Assembly: GCF_014199195.1 (NCBI RefSeq)
Contig: NZ_JACIJE010000009.1
Location: 62,001-126,000, forward strand
Direction: 5' to 3'
From: Neoroseomonas alkaliterrae
GTDB lineage: Bacteria > Pseudomonadota > Alphaproteobacteria > Acetobacterales > Acetobacteraceae
DNA length: 64,000 nucleotides
Numbering within the stretch: position 1 is the stretch's first letter; each line of letters begins with the position of its first letter. The notes below the pieces were generated by a model. That model saw only the letters and a program-made list of their open reading frames with translations. It searched no databases and was not told where the DNA came from. A program made the position numbers and the translations under genes. This document shows positions 8,729-18,204 of this stretch, one piece after another.

Positions 8729-9559
8729 ATGCCCCGCAGGCCGGCCGAACCAGGACACCAGCGCGCGCACGGCGGGGCGAGCCTTCGCTTCGTCGCGGCG
8801 GGCGGGCGCACGCGCCTTGCGGATCTGCATCAGGAGGTGCCGCTGCGCGTCCTCTTTCCCGCGCCGGAGCCCGGGGAGCCGCCTCTGGCGGCGCTGGTGA
8901 ACACGGCGGGCGGCCTTGCCGGCGGGGATTCGGTGCGGATCAGGGTCGCGATGGAACCCGGCACCCTCGCGACGGTCACCACGCCGGCCGCGGAGAAGGT
9001 CTATCGCAGCCTCGGGCCCGCGGCGCGCGTGCAGACGCGGATCTCCGTCGCCGCCGGTGGCGCGCTGGAATGGCTCCCGCAGGAGACGATCCTGTTCGAC
9101 GGCGCCCGCCTCGCGCGGCGCATCGAGGTGGACTTCGCGCCCGGAGCCCGGATCCTCATGGCGGAGATGCTGGTCTTCGGCCGCCATGCGCGCGGAGAGA
9201 TCCTCCGCCATGGCGGGCTGCTCGACATCTGGCGGCTGCGTCGCGGCGGCGGACTGCTCTGGGCGGACGGCCTCTCCCTCGGGCCTGAACCGCGCGCCGC
9301 GCTGGACAACCCGTTCGGCTTCGCGGGCGCGGAGGCCTGCGCCACGCTTGCCGTGGCGGCGGAGGAGGGCCTCGTCCCCCTGCGCGATGCGCTTCGGACG
9401 CAGGGTGTGGCGGCGACACTGCCCCGTCCCGGGCTGCTGGTCGCACGCTGGCTCGGTTCCGCCGCCCCGCTGCGTGGCGGGATTGGTGCGGCGATCCGCC
9501 TCGCGCGCGGCACCCTGTTCGGCCTGCCGCCGACGCTGCCGCGGCTGTGGACCTGCTGA
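8729..9559 (+). CDS. ureD: Urease accessory protein UreD
   Basis: A 276-residue UreD (UreH) protein, the scaffold that with UreF and UreG loads nickel into apo-urease. Family landmarks are the NTAGGLAGGD segment (residues about 58-67), VTTPAAEKVYRS, LPQETILFDGA and GRHARGEI. Its position as first gene of the cluster, 96 bases before ureA, is the common alphaproteobacterial arrangement. The first 25 residues are less conserved, so the true start could be slightly downstream. The frame shows no damage. Confidence 0.93.
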   Translation: MPRRPAEPGHQRAHGGASLRFVAAGGRTRLADLHQEVPLRVLFPAPEPGEPPLAALVNTAGGLAGGDSVRIRVAMEPGTLATVTTPAAEKVYRSLGPAARVQTRISVAAGGALEWLPQETILFDGARLARRIEVDFAPGARILMAEMLVFGRHARGEILRHGGLLDIWRLRRGGGLLWADGLSLGPEPRAALDNPFGFAGAEACATLAVAAEEGLVPLRDALRTQGVAATLPRPGLLVARWLGSAAPLRGGIGAAIRLARGTLFGLPPTLPRLWTC

Positions 9560-9655
9560 GGGGCGGTCGCACATGATGGCGCGTCTCTTGCAAACCTGCA
9601 TCGCCGTGCGGGATCGGCATTTGCCGCATCCGGCGCCGGCGAGGAGAGGAACGCG

Positions 9656-10093
9656 ATGAACCTGACGCCGCGGGAGAAGGACAAGCTGCTGGTGGCGATG
9701 GCGGCCATCGTCGCCCGGCGGCGGCTCGAGCGCGGCCTCAGGCTCAACTACCCTGAGGCGGTCGCGTTCATCACCGATTTCGTCGTCGAGGGCGCGCGCG
9801 ATGGGCGCAGCGTCGCGGAACTGATGCGGGACGGCGCCCGGGTGCTGACACGCGACCAGGTGATGGAAGGCATCGCGGAGATGATCCACGAGATCCAGGT
9901 CGAGGCGACCTTCCCCGACGGCACCAAGCTCGTGACGGTGCACGAGCCGATCCGCGACGCCGCGCCTGCGCCGCGCGCTAAGGCCAAGGCGACCCCACGG
10001 CAGAAGCCGAAGGCCTCCGCGAAGCCGAAGGTCCGGGCGAAGGCCCCGCCCGCGCCGAAACGCGCGAAGCCCGCGAAGGGAGCGCGGCGGTGA
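9656..10093 (+). CDS. ureA: Urease gamma subunit UreA with a basic C-terminal tail
   Basis: The first 100 residues are a standard urease gamma subunit ([17 protein letters not shown] start, [29 protein letters not shown]-like segment, [12 protein letters not shown]). The remaining 45 residues form a Lys/Pro/Ala-rich tail ([17 protein letters not shown] and similar), so the protein is about 145 residues against the usual 100. The tail has no aromatic residues and is probably disordered. The stop overlaps the ureB start as GTGA. It is structural, part of the (UreABC)3 urease that hydrolyses urea to ammonia and carbamate. Confidence 0.93.
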   Translation: MNLTPREKDKLLVAMAAIVARRRLERGLRLNYPEAVAFITDFVVEGARDGRSVAELMRDGARVLTRDQVMEGIAEMIHEIQVEATFPDGTKLVTVHEPIRDAAPAPRAKAKATPRQKPKASAKPKVRAKAPPAPKRAKPAKGARR

Positions 10094-10395
10094 TCCCGGG
10101 CGAGATCATCCCGTCCGCGGGGGACATCGAGCTCAATGCCGGGCGCGAGGCGATCGAGCTGGACGTCGCCAACACCGGCGACCGGCCCGTGCAGGTCGGC
10201 AGCCACTACCACTTCGCCGAGACGAACCCGCTGCTGCGCTTCGACCGGGCGGCCGCGCGCGGGCGGCGGCTCGACATCCCGGCGGGCACCGCGGTGCGCT
10301 TCGAGCCGGGCCAAAGCCGAAGGGTCCGGCTGATCGCCATCGGCGGTGCGCGCGTGATCCACGGCTTCCGCGGCGAGACGGAAGGGGCGCTCTGA
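10090..10395 (+). CDS. ureB: Urease beta subunit UreB
   Basis: A 101-residue urease beta subunit starting at GTG 10090, which overlaps the ureA stop by 4 nt. It shows the family pattern [19 protein letters not shown], the [18 protein letters not shown] motif and the [16 protein letters not shown] segment. The length is normal. It forms the beta-sheet rim of the urease trimer unit and sits between ureA and ureC, with 2 bases before ureC. Confidence 0.95.
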   Translation: MIPGEIIPSAGDIELNAGREAIELDVANTGDRPVQVGSHYHFAETNPLLRFDRAAARGRRLDIPAGTAVRFEPGQSRRVRLIAIGGARVIHGFRGETEGAL

Positions 10396-10397
10396 GC

Positions 10398-12113
10398 ATG
10401 GCCACACGCATCTCCCGCGCCGCCTATGCCGGCATGTACGGCCCGACCGTCGGCGACCGTGTGCGGCTCGCCGATACGGATATCCTGATCGAGGTGGAGC
10501 GCGACCTCACCACCTATGGTGAGGAGGTGAAGTTCGGCGGCGGCAAGGTTATCCGCGACGGGATGGGGCAATCGCAGGTGAGCCGCGCGGCGGGCGCGAT
10601 GGACACCGTGATCACCAACGCGCTGATCCTCGATGCCGTGACCGGGATCCTGAAGGCGGATGTCGGGCTGAAGGAGGGGCGCATCGCCGCCATCGGCAAG
10701 GCCGGCAACCCGGACACCCAGCCCGGCGTCACCATCGTCATCGGCCCGGGGACCGAGATCATCGCGGGCGAGGGGCGCATCCTCACCGCGGGCGGCATTG
10801 ACCCGCATATCCACTTCATCTGCCCCCAACAGATCGAGGAGGCGCTCGCCTCGGGCATCACCTCGATGTTCGGCGGCGGCACCGGGCCGGCGCATGGCAC
10901 CCTCGCCACCACCTGCACGCCGGGGCCCTGGCACATCGCGCGGATGCTGCAGGCGGCCGAGGCCTTCCCGATGAATCTCGGCTTCCTCGGCAAGGGCAAT
11001 GCGGCGCTCCCCGCCGCGCTCGAGGAGCAGGTCACCGCAGGCGCCTGCGGGCTGAAGCTGCACGAGGACTGGGGCACCACGCCCAAGGCGATCGACACCT
11101 GCCTTTCGGTTGCGGACGCGATGGACGTGCAGGTGGCGATCCACACCGACACGCTGAACGAGAGCGGCTTCGTCGAGGAGACGATCAAGGCCATCCGCGG
11201 CCGCACCATCCAGGCCTTCCACACCGAGGGCGCGGGCGGCGGCCACGCCCCGGACATCCTGCGCCTGGTGGGGGAGGCGAATGTGCTTCCCTCCTCCACC
11301 AACCCGACCATGCCCTACACCGTGAACACGGTGGACGAGCACCTCGACATGCTGATGGTCTGCCATCACCTCGACCCGCGCATCGCCGAGGACGTGGCCT
11401 TCGCCGAAAGCCGCATCCGCAAGGAGACCATCGCGGCCGAGGACATCCTGCACGACATCGGCGCGATCAGCATGATGTCCTCCGACAGCCAGGCCATGGG
11501 CCGGGTCGGGGAGGTGATCATCCGCACCTGGCAGACCGCCCACAAGATGAAGCTCCAGCGCGGCCGCTTGCCGGAGGAGAGGGGCGACAACGACAACCGC
11601 CGCGCGCTGCGCTACATCGCCAAGTACACGATCAACCCGGCGATCGCGCAGGGGGTGGCGGAGCATGTCGGCAGCATCGAGGTGGGCAAACTGGCGGATC
11701 TGGTGCTGTGGAGCCCCGCCTTCTTCGGCGTGAAGCCGGAGATGGTGATCAAGGGCGGGGCCATAGCCATGTCGCTGATGGGCGATCCCAATGCCTCGAT
11801 CCCGACGCCGCAGCCGGTGCATTACCGCCCCATGTTCGGCGCCTTCGCGGGCGCGCGCCGGGCGAGCGCGCTGACCTTCGTCTCCCAGGCGGCGCTTGCA
11901 GGCGATATCGGCGGGCGGATCGGCCTCGCGCGGCCACTCGCCGCCGTGCGGGACTGCCGCGGCGGCATCTCGAAGCGCGCCATGCTGCACAATGACGCCT
12001 TGCCCCGCATCGAGGTGGACCCCGAGACCTACGAAGTCCGCGCTGACGGCGCGCTGCTCGTCTGCGAACCCGCGAAGGTGCTGCCGATGGCGCAGCGCTA
12101 CTTCCTGTTCTGA
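10398..12113 (+). CDS. ureC: Urease alpha (catalytic) subunit UreC
   Basis: A 571-residue urease alpha subunit that carries the bi-nickel active site. Visible hallmarks are [14 protein letters not shown] at the start, HIHFICPQQ (nickel ligands), the carbamylated lysine K220 in GLKLHEDWG, the [10 protein letters not shown] segment, the mobile-flap catalytic His in MVCHHLD, and SSDSQAMGR with the nickel-binding Asp. No truncation or substitution of active-site residues is seen, so an active urease is expected. It is cotranscribed with ureAB and followed 8 nt later by ureE. Confidence 0.97.
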   Translation: MATRISRAAYAGMYGPTVGDRVRLADTDILIEVERDLTTYGEEVKFGGGKVIRDGMGQSQVSRAAGAMDTVITNALILDAVTGILKADVGLKEGRIAAIGKAGNPDTQPGVTIVIGPGTEIIAGEGRILTAGGIDPHIHFICPQQIEEALASGITSMFGGGTGPAHGTLATTCTPGPWHIARMLQAAEAFPMNLGFLGKGNAALPAALEEQVTAGACGLKLHEDWGTTPKAIDTCLSVADAMDVQVAIHTDTLNESGFVEETIKAIRGRTIQAFHTEGAGGGHAPDILRLVGEANVLPSSTNPTMPYTVNTVDEHLDMLMVCHHLDPRIAEDVAFAESRIRKETIAAEDILHDIGAISMMSSDSQAMGRVGEVIIRTWQTAHKMKLQRGRLPEERGDNDNRRALRYIAKYTINPAIAQGVAEHVGSIEVGKLADLVLWSPAFFGVKPEMVIKGGAIAMSLMGDPNASIPTPQPVHYRPMFGAFAGARRASALTFVSQAALAGDIGGRIGLARPLAAVRDCRGGISKRAMLHNDALPRIEVDPETYEVRADGALLVCEPAKVLPMAQRYFLF

Positions 12114-12121
12114 GGAGCATG

Positions 12122-12664
12122 ATGGACCAGGAAAGCATCCCGCGCGCCACCGCCGTCCGCCGCGCCGGCACCTGGCCCGCCGAGCAGGCCCGCGATGCGG
12201 TGCTGGTGGATTTCGACGACCGCTACCGCCGCCGCCGGCTCTACACCGGCCAGGCCGGCCTCGCCTTCCTGCTCGACCTTCCGGAAGCGACGGTGCTGCG
12301 CGACGGCGACGGGCTTGAACTCGCCACGGGCGGCTTCGTGCGCGTTGAGGCCGCGCCGGAACCGCTGGTCGAGGTGAAGGGCCGCGATGCTGAACACCTC
12401 GCGCGCCTCGCCTGGCACCTCGGCAACCGCCACCTCCCGACCCGGATCGAGGGCGATCGCCTGCTGATCCGCGACGACCACGTGATCGTCCACATGCTGG
12501 AAGGCCTCGGCGCGACTCTGCGCCGGGTGGAGGCGCCCTTCGACCCCGAGGGCGGCGCCTATGGCGAGCACAACCACGCGCCCGCCAGCCAGCGGCACCA
12601 TCACCACCACCACGATCACGGCGGCCACCACCATCACCACGACCACTGCGACCACGAGCACTGA
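12122..12664 (+). CDS. ureE: Urease accessory protein UreE with a His-rich C-terminal tail
   Basis: A 180-residue UreE metallochaperone that delivers nickel during urease maturation. The N-terminal UreE domain covers about residues 10-75 and the C-terminal metal-binding domain about 76-150, with [18 protein letters not shown] and the [11 protein letters not shown] motif. The tail from about residue 158 is a nickel-binding stretch with many His residues, ending DHCDHEH. ATG 12122 has AGGAG 4 nt upstream; ATG 12119 is almost equally likely. The DNA of the tail also appears to code for the start of ureF in another frame (see finding). Confidence 0.94.
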   Translation: MDQESIPRATAVRRAGTWPAEQARDAVLVDFDDRYRRRRLYTGQAGLAFLLDLPEATVLRDGDGLELATGGFVRVEAAPEPLVEVKGRDAEHLARLAWHLGNRHLPTRIEGDRLLIRDDHVIVHMLEGLGATLRRVEAPFDPEGGAYGEHNHAPASQRHHHHHHDHGGHHHHHDHCDHEH

Positions 12665-13334
12665 CGCGCTCTACCGGCTGCTCGCCTGGCTCTCGCCGGC
12701 CTATCCGGTCGGTGCCTACACCTACAGCCACGGGCTGGAGGCGGCGGTGGAGGAAGGCGCGGTGCGCGACCGCGCGGCGCTCGTCGCCTATGTCGCGACC
12801 GCGCTTCGCGACGGGGCGGGCCGCGTGGACGGCGCGCTGCTCGCCGCCGCGCATCGCGCCATGGAGCGCGGGCGGATGCGCGCCCTGGACGAGGCCGCCG
12901 AACTCGGCATGGCCTGGCGCGGCACGGCCGAGACGGCGGTGGAGGCCGAGGCCCAGGGCACGGCCTTCCTTGCGGTGACCCTCGTCGCGTGGCCCGAGCC
13001 CCGGCTCGCCGCCTTCGCCGCGCGCCATCCGCGCCGCATCGTCCACGCCGTCGCCTTCGGGTCCGCCGCCGCCGCCCATGGCGTCGCGCTGCGCGAGGCG
13101 GCCTTCGGCTACCTCTCGGCCTTCGCGGCGAATCTTGTCTCCGCGGGTGTCCGGCTCGTGCCGCTCGGCCAGACCGACGGGCAGGTCGCGATGGCGGCGC
13201 TGATGCCGGCCGTCGCGGCCTCGACGGCGGCGGCGCTGGCGGCGAGGATGAGCACACTGGGCACGGCGAGCCCCGCCCTCGACCTTGTCTCCATCCGTCA
13301 CGAAACCCAGTACACGAGGCTGTTCCGATCATGA
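12561..13334 (+). CDS. ureF: Urease accessory protein UreF, start inside ureE
   Basis: UreF helps UreD and UreG insert nickel and acts on UreG GTPase. The conserved domain starts near codon 34 ([26 protein letters not shown], read in parts) and runs to the end ([14 protein letters not shown]), including [13 protein letters not shown]. In this frame no ATG, GTG or TTG lies between the ATG at 12561 and the domain, so the only normal start is inside ureE. It overlaps ureE by 104 nt and would add a 33-residue Thr/Ala/Ile-rich leader. GAGGG about 9 nt upstream of 12561 could serve as ribosome-binding site. Start confidence is lower than family confidence. Confidence 0.9.
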   Translation: MASTTTRPPASGTITTTTITAATTITTTTATTSTDALYRLLAWLSPAYPVGAYTYSHGLEAAVEEGAVRDRAALVAYVATALRDGAGRVDGALLAAAHRAMERGRMRALDEAAELGMAWRGTAETAVEAEAQGTAFLAVTLVAWPEPRLAAFAARHPRRIVHAVAFGSAAAAHGVALREAAFGYLSAFAANLVSAGVRLVPLGQTDGQVAMAALMPAVAASTAAALAARMSTLGTASPALDLVSIRHETQYTRLFRS

Positions 13335-13951
13335 GCGCCACCCGCAACGGCCCCTTCCGCGTCGGCATCGGCGGCCCGGTCGGCTCCGGCAAGACCGCCC
13401 TGACCGAGCGCCTCTGCCGCCACCTGCGCGCGCGCCACGACATCGCCGTCATCACCAACGACATCTACACGAAGGAGGATGCCGAGTTCCTCACCCGCGC
13501 CGGCGCGCTCGAACCCGAGCGCATCGCCGGCGTGGAGACCGGCGGATGCCCGCATACCGCGATCCGCGAGGATGCCTCGATCAACCTCGCCGCCGTGCAC
13601 GACATGGTGGAGCGTTTCCCCTCGCTCGAGGTGCTGTTCATCGAGAGCGGCGGCGACAACCTCGCCGCCACCTTCAGCCCCGAGCTCGCGGATCTCACCA
13701 TCTACGTCATTGACGTCTCGGCAGGCGACAAGATCCCGCGCAAGGGCGGACCGGGCATCACGCGGTCCGACCTGCTGGTGATCAACAAGATCGACCTCGC
13801 GCCGCTGGTCGGCGCCGATCTTTCCGTGATGGACCGCGACGCGCGGCGGATGCGGGGCAGCCGCCCCTTCGTCTTTACCAACCTCAAGGAGAACAAGGGC
13901 GTGGCCGAGATCGCCGATTTCGTGCTGCGCCAGGGGGGCATCGCGGCATGA
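13331..13951 (+). CDS. ureG: Urease accessory GTPase UreG
   Basis: A 206-residue SIMIBI-class GTPase that powers nickel loading of urease. The P-loop [11 protein letters not shown] lies at about residues 14-24, the [13 protein letters not shown] metal-site segment follows, [11 protein letters not shown] carries the conserved Cys-Pro-His nickel site, and NKIDLAP is the guanine-specificity motif. Length is normal. Its ATG overlaps the ureF stop (ATGA) and its own stop overlaps the next gene (ATGA), so all three are probably translated together. Confidence 0.96.
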   Translation: MSATRNGPFRVGIGGPVGSGKTALTERLCRHLRARHDIAVITNDIYTKEDAEFLTRAGALEPERIAGVETGGCPHTAIREDASINLAAVHDMVERFPSLEVLFIESGGDNLAATFSPELADLTIYVIDVSAGDKIPRKGGPGITRSDLLVINKIDLAPLVGADLSVMDRDARRMRGSRPFVFTNLKENKGVAEIADFVLRQGGIAA

Positions 13952-14874
13952 GCGCCGCGCGCCGCCATGCGGTCGTCATTGGCATGGGCCTGATGGGTTG
14001 CGACATCGCGGCGATCTTCCTCGCCGGCGGCTGGCACGTGACGGCGGCTGAACCCGACGCCGCGCGATGGCCCGCCGCCACCGAGCGCGTGCGCGCATCC
14101 ATCGCGCAACTCGACGGCGATGCGGAGGTCGCGGCCAGTCTGACGCTGGTCTCGGCGGCGGAGGAGGCCGGCTACGATTCGGCCGAGATCGTCATCGAGG
14201 CGATCCCCGAGCGGCTCGATCTCAAGCAGGCACTCTTCGCGCGGCTCGACGCGCAGGTGCCGCCGCATGTGCCGCTCGTCTCGAATGCCTCCGGATACCG
14301 CATCACCGACATCGCCGGTCACATCGCGACGCGGGGCCGCTGCGCGAACCTGCACTTCTTCCTGCCGGCCCATCTCGTGCCGGGCGTCGAGGTCGTGCGG
14401 GGCGAGCACACTGACCCTGCCATCTGCGACACCGTGGCGGCGATCATGGACGGCCTCGGCCGCAAGGTGATCCGCGTCGCGAAGGATGTCCCCGGCTTCC
14501 TCGCCAACCGGATCCAGCACGCGCTGATGCGCGAGGCCTTCGCGGTGATCGACCAGGGCCTCGCCACGGCCGAGGATGTGGACAACGCCGTGCGCTACTG
14601 CTTCGGTTTCCGCTACCTCGCCGCGGGGCCGATCATGCAGAAGGAACTCGCGGGGCTCGAGACGCAGCTCGAGGCGGGGCGGACCATCTACCCCTCGCTC
14701 TGCAACAGCCCCGAGCCCAGCCCGACGCTCGCTCGGCTGGTCGCGGAGAACCGCCTTGGTCCCAAGACCGGCCGCGGGTTCCGCGAATGGCCGCCCGAGG
14801 TCACGGCGCGCGAGCGCGCGCGCTACGAGAAGGCGCTGCTGGCCGCGGTGCGTATCCTCCGCGAAGACGGTTGA
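13948..14874 (+). CDS. 3-hydroxyacyl-CoA dehydrogenase family protein
   Basis: A 308-residue NAD-dependent dehydrogenase of the 3-hydroxyacyl-CoA family. The N-terminal Rossmann domain shows [12 protein letters not shown] (GxGxxG near residue 12), the [16 protein letters not shown] segment and [13 protein letters not shown], and the catalytic His is in [15 protein letters not shown]. The C-terminal helical domain begins near [17 protein letters not shown]. It likely oxidises a 3-hydroxyacyl-CoA, but a related acid such as carnitine is possible. It starts within the ureG stop (ATGA overlap), which ties it to the urease transcript, although its function is unrelated. Confidence 0.86.
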   Translation: MSAARRHAVVIGMGLMGCDIAAIFLAGGWHVTAAEPDAARWPAATERVRASIAQLDGDAEVAASLTLVSAAEEAGYDSAEIVIEAIPERLDLKQALFARLDAQVPPHVPLVSNASGYRITDIAGHIATRGRCANLHFFLPAHLVPGVEVVRGEHTDPAICDTVAAIMDGLGRKVIRVAKDVPGFLANRIQHALMREAFAVIDQGLATAEDVDNAVRYCFGFRYLAAGPIMQKELAGLETQLEAGRTIYPSLCNSPEPSPTLARLVAENRLGPKTGRGFREWPPEVTARERARYEKALLAAVRILREDG

Positions 14875-14921
14875 CGGGGCGGGGCCGGCGCTCGCAGGGT
14901 CGGCAGGGCAGGGAGGACATC

Positions 14922-15626
14922 ATGGCCGATCCCGTTCCGTTCCGGCCGGTGCAGGCCGGCAGCCAGCCGCCGCTCGATCTGCCGGCCTATCTCAGCACCG
15001 CGCATCGTCACCCTAAGGCCGCGCCGGTTCTTATTCCGGCGACGCTGACAGAGGCTTCCGCGCCGCGCTTCGATCCCGCCTGGTATGCGCCGCATGGCGA
15101 CCTCTCGATGGTCGAGGGCAGGGCCGCGATCGGCGAGCGCATCATCGTCGCCGGGCGCGTGAGCGACGAGAACGGCCGCCCCGTGGCCGGCGCGATGGTC
15201 GAGATCTGGCAGGCCAATGCGGCGGGCCGCTACCACCATCCGCGCGACCAGCATGATGCGCCGCTCGATCCCAACTTCCTCGGCCGCGGGCGCGTCTTCA
15301 CCGATGCCGATGGGCGGTACCGCTTCACGACGATCCGCCCGGGCGCCTATCCCTGGCGCAACCCGGGCCCGGGATGGCGGCCGCAGCACATCCATTTCGG
15401 CCTGCATGGCACGGGCTTCGCGCAGCGCCTCGTCACGCAGATGTACTTCCCCGGCGACCCCCTGCTGGCCTTCGACGCGATCTTCCAGGGCAGCGGCGAC
15501 GAGGCCGCGCGGCAGCGCCTGGTGGCCGCACTCGATCCGGCGCTGATGGTGCCGGATCATGCGCTCGGCTACCGCTTCGACATCGTGCTGCGCGGCCGCG
15601 CCGCCACGCCCTTCGAGAGCGCCTGA
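14922..15626 (+). CDS. pcaH: Protocatechuate 3,4-dioxygenase beta subunit
   Basis: A 234-residue intradiol ring-cleaving dioxygenase subunit. The non-heme iron ligands are visible as Tyr in GRYHHPRDQ, Tyr in GAYPWRNPG and two His in RPQHIHFGLHG. Strands such as MVEIWQANAAG and FTDADGRYRF are typical of the family. With the alpha subunit next door it should open protocatechuate to 3-carboxymuconate in the beta-ketoadipate pathway. The start is set by GGGAGGA about 8 nt before ATG 14922. A single base separates its stop from pcaG. No other pca genes are in this window. Confidence 0.9.
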   Translation: MADPVPFRPVQAGSQPPLDLPAYLSTAHRHPKAAPVLIPATLTEASAPRFDPAWYAPHGDLSMVEGRAAIGERIIVAGRVSDENGRPVAGAMVEIWQANAAGRYHHPRDQHDAPLDPNFLGRGRVFTDADGRYRFTTIRPGAYPWRNPGPGWRPQHIHFGLHGTGFAQRLVTQMYFPGDPLLAFDAIFQGSGDEAARQRLVAALDPALMVPDHALGYRFDIVLRGRAATPFESA

Positions 15627-15627
15627 C

Positions 15628-16167
15628 ATGACCGCCGCCACCGCGAGCCAGACGGCCGGCCCCTACTGGCACATGATCGACTTCCCGGAATGGGCGGACC
15701 TGCTGCGCGCCGACGGGCCGAATGCCGGTGCGGCCGGCGAGCGCATCATCCTCCGCGGCACCATCACGGACGGGACGGGCGCCGTGGTGCCCGATGCCAT
15801 GGTCGAGATCTGGCAGGCCGACCCCGATGGCCGCTACGATTCCACCTTCCACGGCTTCGGGCGCTGCGCCACGGATGCCGAAGGCCGCTATCGCTTCGTC
15901 ACGCTGCGCCCCGGCCCGGTCGCAGGGCCCGGCAACGCGACGCAGGCGCCCCATGTCGCGCTGACGATCTTCGCGCGCGGCCTGATGCGCGGACTCGTCA
16001 CCCGCGCCTATTTCGCAGGGGATCCGCTGCTCGCCGAGGATCCCGTGCTGGCGCTGGTTCCGGAGAAGCGCCGCTCCACGCTGATCGCGCGCCCCGCCGG
16101 CGAGCACGAATGGATCCTCGACATACGGCTGCAGGGCGAGGGGGAGACGGTCTTCCTCGAAGTCTAG
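15628..16167 (+). CDS. pcaG: Protocatechuate 3,4-dioxygenase alpha subunit
   Basis: A 179-residue alpha subunit that pairs with PcaH. It shares the fold (MVEIWQADPDGRY, ATDAEGRYRFVTLRPGP) and the conserved APHVALTIFARGLMRGL segment, but it lacks the second-shell iron His pair, as expected for the non-catalytic chain. The SQTAGPYWHM start is typical of the alpha family. Length is slightly short compared with the usual 190-200 residues. It directly follows pcaH and precedes a 243-base intergenic region. Confidence 0.9.
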   Translation: MTAATASQTAGPYWHMIDFPEWADLLRADGPNAGAAGERIILRGTITDGTGAVVPDAMVEIWQADPDGRYDSTFHGFGRCATDAEGRYRFVTLRPGPVAGPGNATQAPHVALTIFARGLMRGLVTRAYFAGDPLLAEDPVLALVPEKRRSTLIARPAGEHEWILDIRLQGEGETVFLEV

Positions 16168-16410
16168 CCGTCATCGCCGCGCTGCGATGCAGCATGCCGG
16201 CGGCATGCGATGCTGCGGTCTCAGGTTGCCGTTCCCAGCCGGTTGGGGCAGGATTCGCAGCGAAGCCGTTGAACGGCTGGGGAGCAGACGAACAGGAATG
16301 AAGACGGCGCTCATGCGGCGTCCTGGCCCATGCTGCCGCGTTGCCTCGGCCGATCCGGCCGGCCACGCTCCCCTGATCGTTCGGTGCCGGTTCCGAGGGA
16401 GGCAACGCGC
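16168..16410 (+). promoter_or_regulatory. Intergenic region before the oxidoreductase operon
   Basis: This 243-base gap separates pcaG from the next operon. It contains a perfect 7-bp inverted repeat GCATGCC-ggc-GGCATGC at 16192-16208, shortly after the pcaG stop, which could act as a terminator or operator although no U-run follows. A promoter for the operon starting at 16411 should lie here, but I see no convincing -35/-10 pair. A GGGAGG Shine-Dalgarno lies just before GTG 16411. Confidence 0.4.
16192..16208. repeat. Perfect 7-bp inverted repeat after pcaG
   Basis: GCATGCC and GGCATGC flank a 3-base loop 24 bases after the pcaG stop. It can form a stable hairpin in RNA and could be a transcription terminator or a protein-binding palindrome. 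There is no T-tract, so rho-independent termination is uncertain. Confidence 0.4.
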
Positions 16411-18204
16411 GTGAAGCCGACGGACATCTCGTCCCCGGACTACTTCCACAAGGTGATCGACTGCCAATGGGCCTGTCCGGCCCATACGCCGGTCCCCGAG
16501 TACATCCGGCTGATCGCCGCGGGGCGCTATGCCGACGCCTACATGGTGAACTGGCATTCCAACGTCTTTCCCGGCGTGCTCGGCCGAACCTGCGACCGGC
16601 CCTGCGAGCCCGCCTGCCGGCGCGGCCGCGTGGAGGAGGAACCGGTCGCGATCTGCCGCCTCAAGCGCGTCGCGGCCGACAACAAGGGCGAAGTGAGCGG
16701 CCGCATGCCGCCGATCCCGCAGCAGAAGAACGGCAAACGCATCGCCTGCGTCGGCGCGGGGCCCGCCAGCCTGACGGTCGCGCGCGACCTCGCCCCGCTC
16801 GGCTACGAGGTGCATGTCTTCGACGAGCAGGCCAAGGCCGGCGGCTTCATCCGACAGCAGATTCCGCGCTTCCGCCTGCCGGAGGAGGTGATCGACGAGG
16901 AATGCGGCTACATCCTCGATCGCGGCGGCGTCGTCTCCCACCAGAACCGTCGCGTTGACAGCCTCAAGGCGCTGCTCGCCGAAGGCTATGATGCGGTCTT
17001 CGTCGGCTCCGGCGCGCCGCGGGGGCGTGAACTCGACGTGCCCGGCCGGCGTGAGGCGGCGGCCAACATCCATCTCGGCATTGACTGGCTGGCCTCGGTC
17101 TCCTTCGGGCATGTGAAGTCCATCGGCAAGCGTGTGATCGTGCTCGGTGGCGGCAACACGGCGATGGATTGCTGCCGCTCCGCCCGCCGCCTGGGCGGGG
17201 AGGATGTGAAGGTCGTCGTCCGCTCGGGCTTCGAGGAGATGAAGGCGTCCCCCTGGGAGAAGGAGGACGCGATGAATGAGGGCATCCCGATCCTCAACTA
17301 CCTGGTGCCGAAGGAAGTTCTGCACGACAACGGCCGCCTGAGAGGCATGGTGTTCGAGAAGGTCGCGGCGCAGTACGACGCGAAGGGTCGCCGCAGCCTG
17401 GTGCCGACGGGCGAGCCCGACGTCACCATCGAGTGCGACGACGTGCTGGTGGCGATCGGCCAGGAGAACGCCTTCCCCTGGATCGAGCGCGATGCGGGCA
17501 TCGAGTTCGATCGCTGGGGCCTGCCGAAACTCGATGCCGACACGCTGCAATCGACGTTGCCGAACGTCTTCTTCGGCGGCGATGCCGCCTTCGGCCCCAA
17601 GAACATCATCTGGGCGGTGGCGCATGGCCATCAGGCCGCCGTCTCGATCGACCTGTTCTGCCGGGGCGAGGACGTCCGCAACCGCCCGCCGCCGGATGTG
17701 ACGCTCGCCAGCCAGAAGATGGGCATCCACGAATGGGCCTATGACAACGCGATCTCGCTCGATCTCCGCTACAAGGTGCCGCACCTGCCAGCCGAGAAGG
17801 CGCTGCGCGACATCACGGCGGAGGTCGAGCTCGGCTACGACCGCGAAGTGGCCTATCTCGAGACGCAGCGCTGCCTGAACTGCGACGTGCAGACGGTGTT
17901 CACCGCGAAGCTCTGCATCGAATGCGATGCCTGCGTGGACATCTGCCCGACCGACTGCATCACCTTCACCGAGAACGGGGAGGAGGACGACCTGCGCACG
18001 CGCCTCAAGGCGCCCGCGGTCAACCTCTACCAGGATCTCTACGTCCAGGACGGGCTCAAGACGGGCCGGGTCATGGTCAAGGACGAGGATGTCTGCCTGC
18101 ACTGCGGCATGTGCGCCGAGCGCTGCCCGACCGGTGCCTGGGACATGCAGAAATTCCTGCTCGAGACCGCCAAGCCGAAGGCGCACGCATGCCACAGCCG
18201 ATAA
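16411..18204 (+). CDS. FAD/NAD(P)-dependent Fe-S reductase subunit (KorC-like, GltD-type) of a 2-oxoacid oxidoreductase
   Basis: A 597-residue electron-transfer subunit built like the small subunit of glutamate synthase plus a ferredoxin. The N-terminal Fe-S region has C18, C22, C61, C65 and C69; the FAD Rossmann motif VGAGPASLTVARDL begins near residue 114, and a second dinucleotide motif VLGGGNTAMDCC lies near residue 245. The C-terminus carries two 4Fe-4S motifs, CIECDACVDICP (about 503-515) and CLHCGMCAERCP (about 561-573). It probably passes electrons between the TPP subunits and NAD(P). GTG 16411 is chosen because AGGGAGG lies about 9 nt upstream; ATG 16330 is the alternative. Confidence 0.85.
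   Translation: MKPTDISSPDYFHKVIDCQWACPAHTPVPEYIRLIAAGRYADAYMVNWHSNVFPGVLGRTCDRPCEPACRRGRVEEEPVAICRLKRVAADNKGEVSGRMPPIPQQKNGKRIACVGAGPASLTVARDLAPLGYEVHVFDEQAKAGGFIRQQIPRFRLPEEVIDEECGYILDRGGVVSHQNRRVDSLKALLAEGYDAVFVGSGAPRGRELDVPGRREAAANIHLGIDWLASVSFGHVKSIGKRVIVLGGGNTAMDCCRSARRLGGEDVKVVVRSGFEEMKASPWEKEDAMNEGIPILNYLVPKEVLHDNGRLRGMVFEKVAAQYDAKGRRSLVPTGEPDVTIECDDVLVAIGQENAFPWIERDAGIEFDRWGLPKLDADTLQSTLPNVFFGGDAAFGPKNIIWAVAHGHQAAVSIDLFCRGEDVRNRPPPDVTLASQKMGIHEWAYDNAISLDLRYKVPHLPAEKALRDITAEVELGYDREVAYLETQRCLNCDVQTVFTAKLCIECDACVDICPTDCITFTENGEEDDLRTRLKAPAVNLYQDLYVQDGLKTGRVMVKDEDVCLHCGMCAERCPTGAWDMQKFLLETAKPKAHACHSR

Noticed and set aside
10206-13301. Leftward open frame of 1031 codons opposite the urease genes
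   Set aside because: It is antisense to ureB-ureF, which are clear genes, and its sequence is Arg/Ala/Gly/His-rich with no known domain. Long antisense frames arise in very GC-rich DNA with strong third-position bias.
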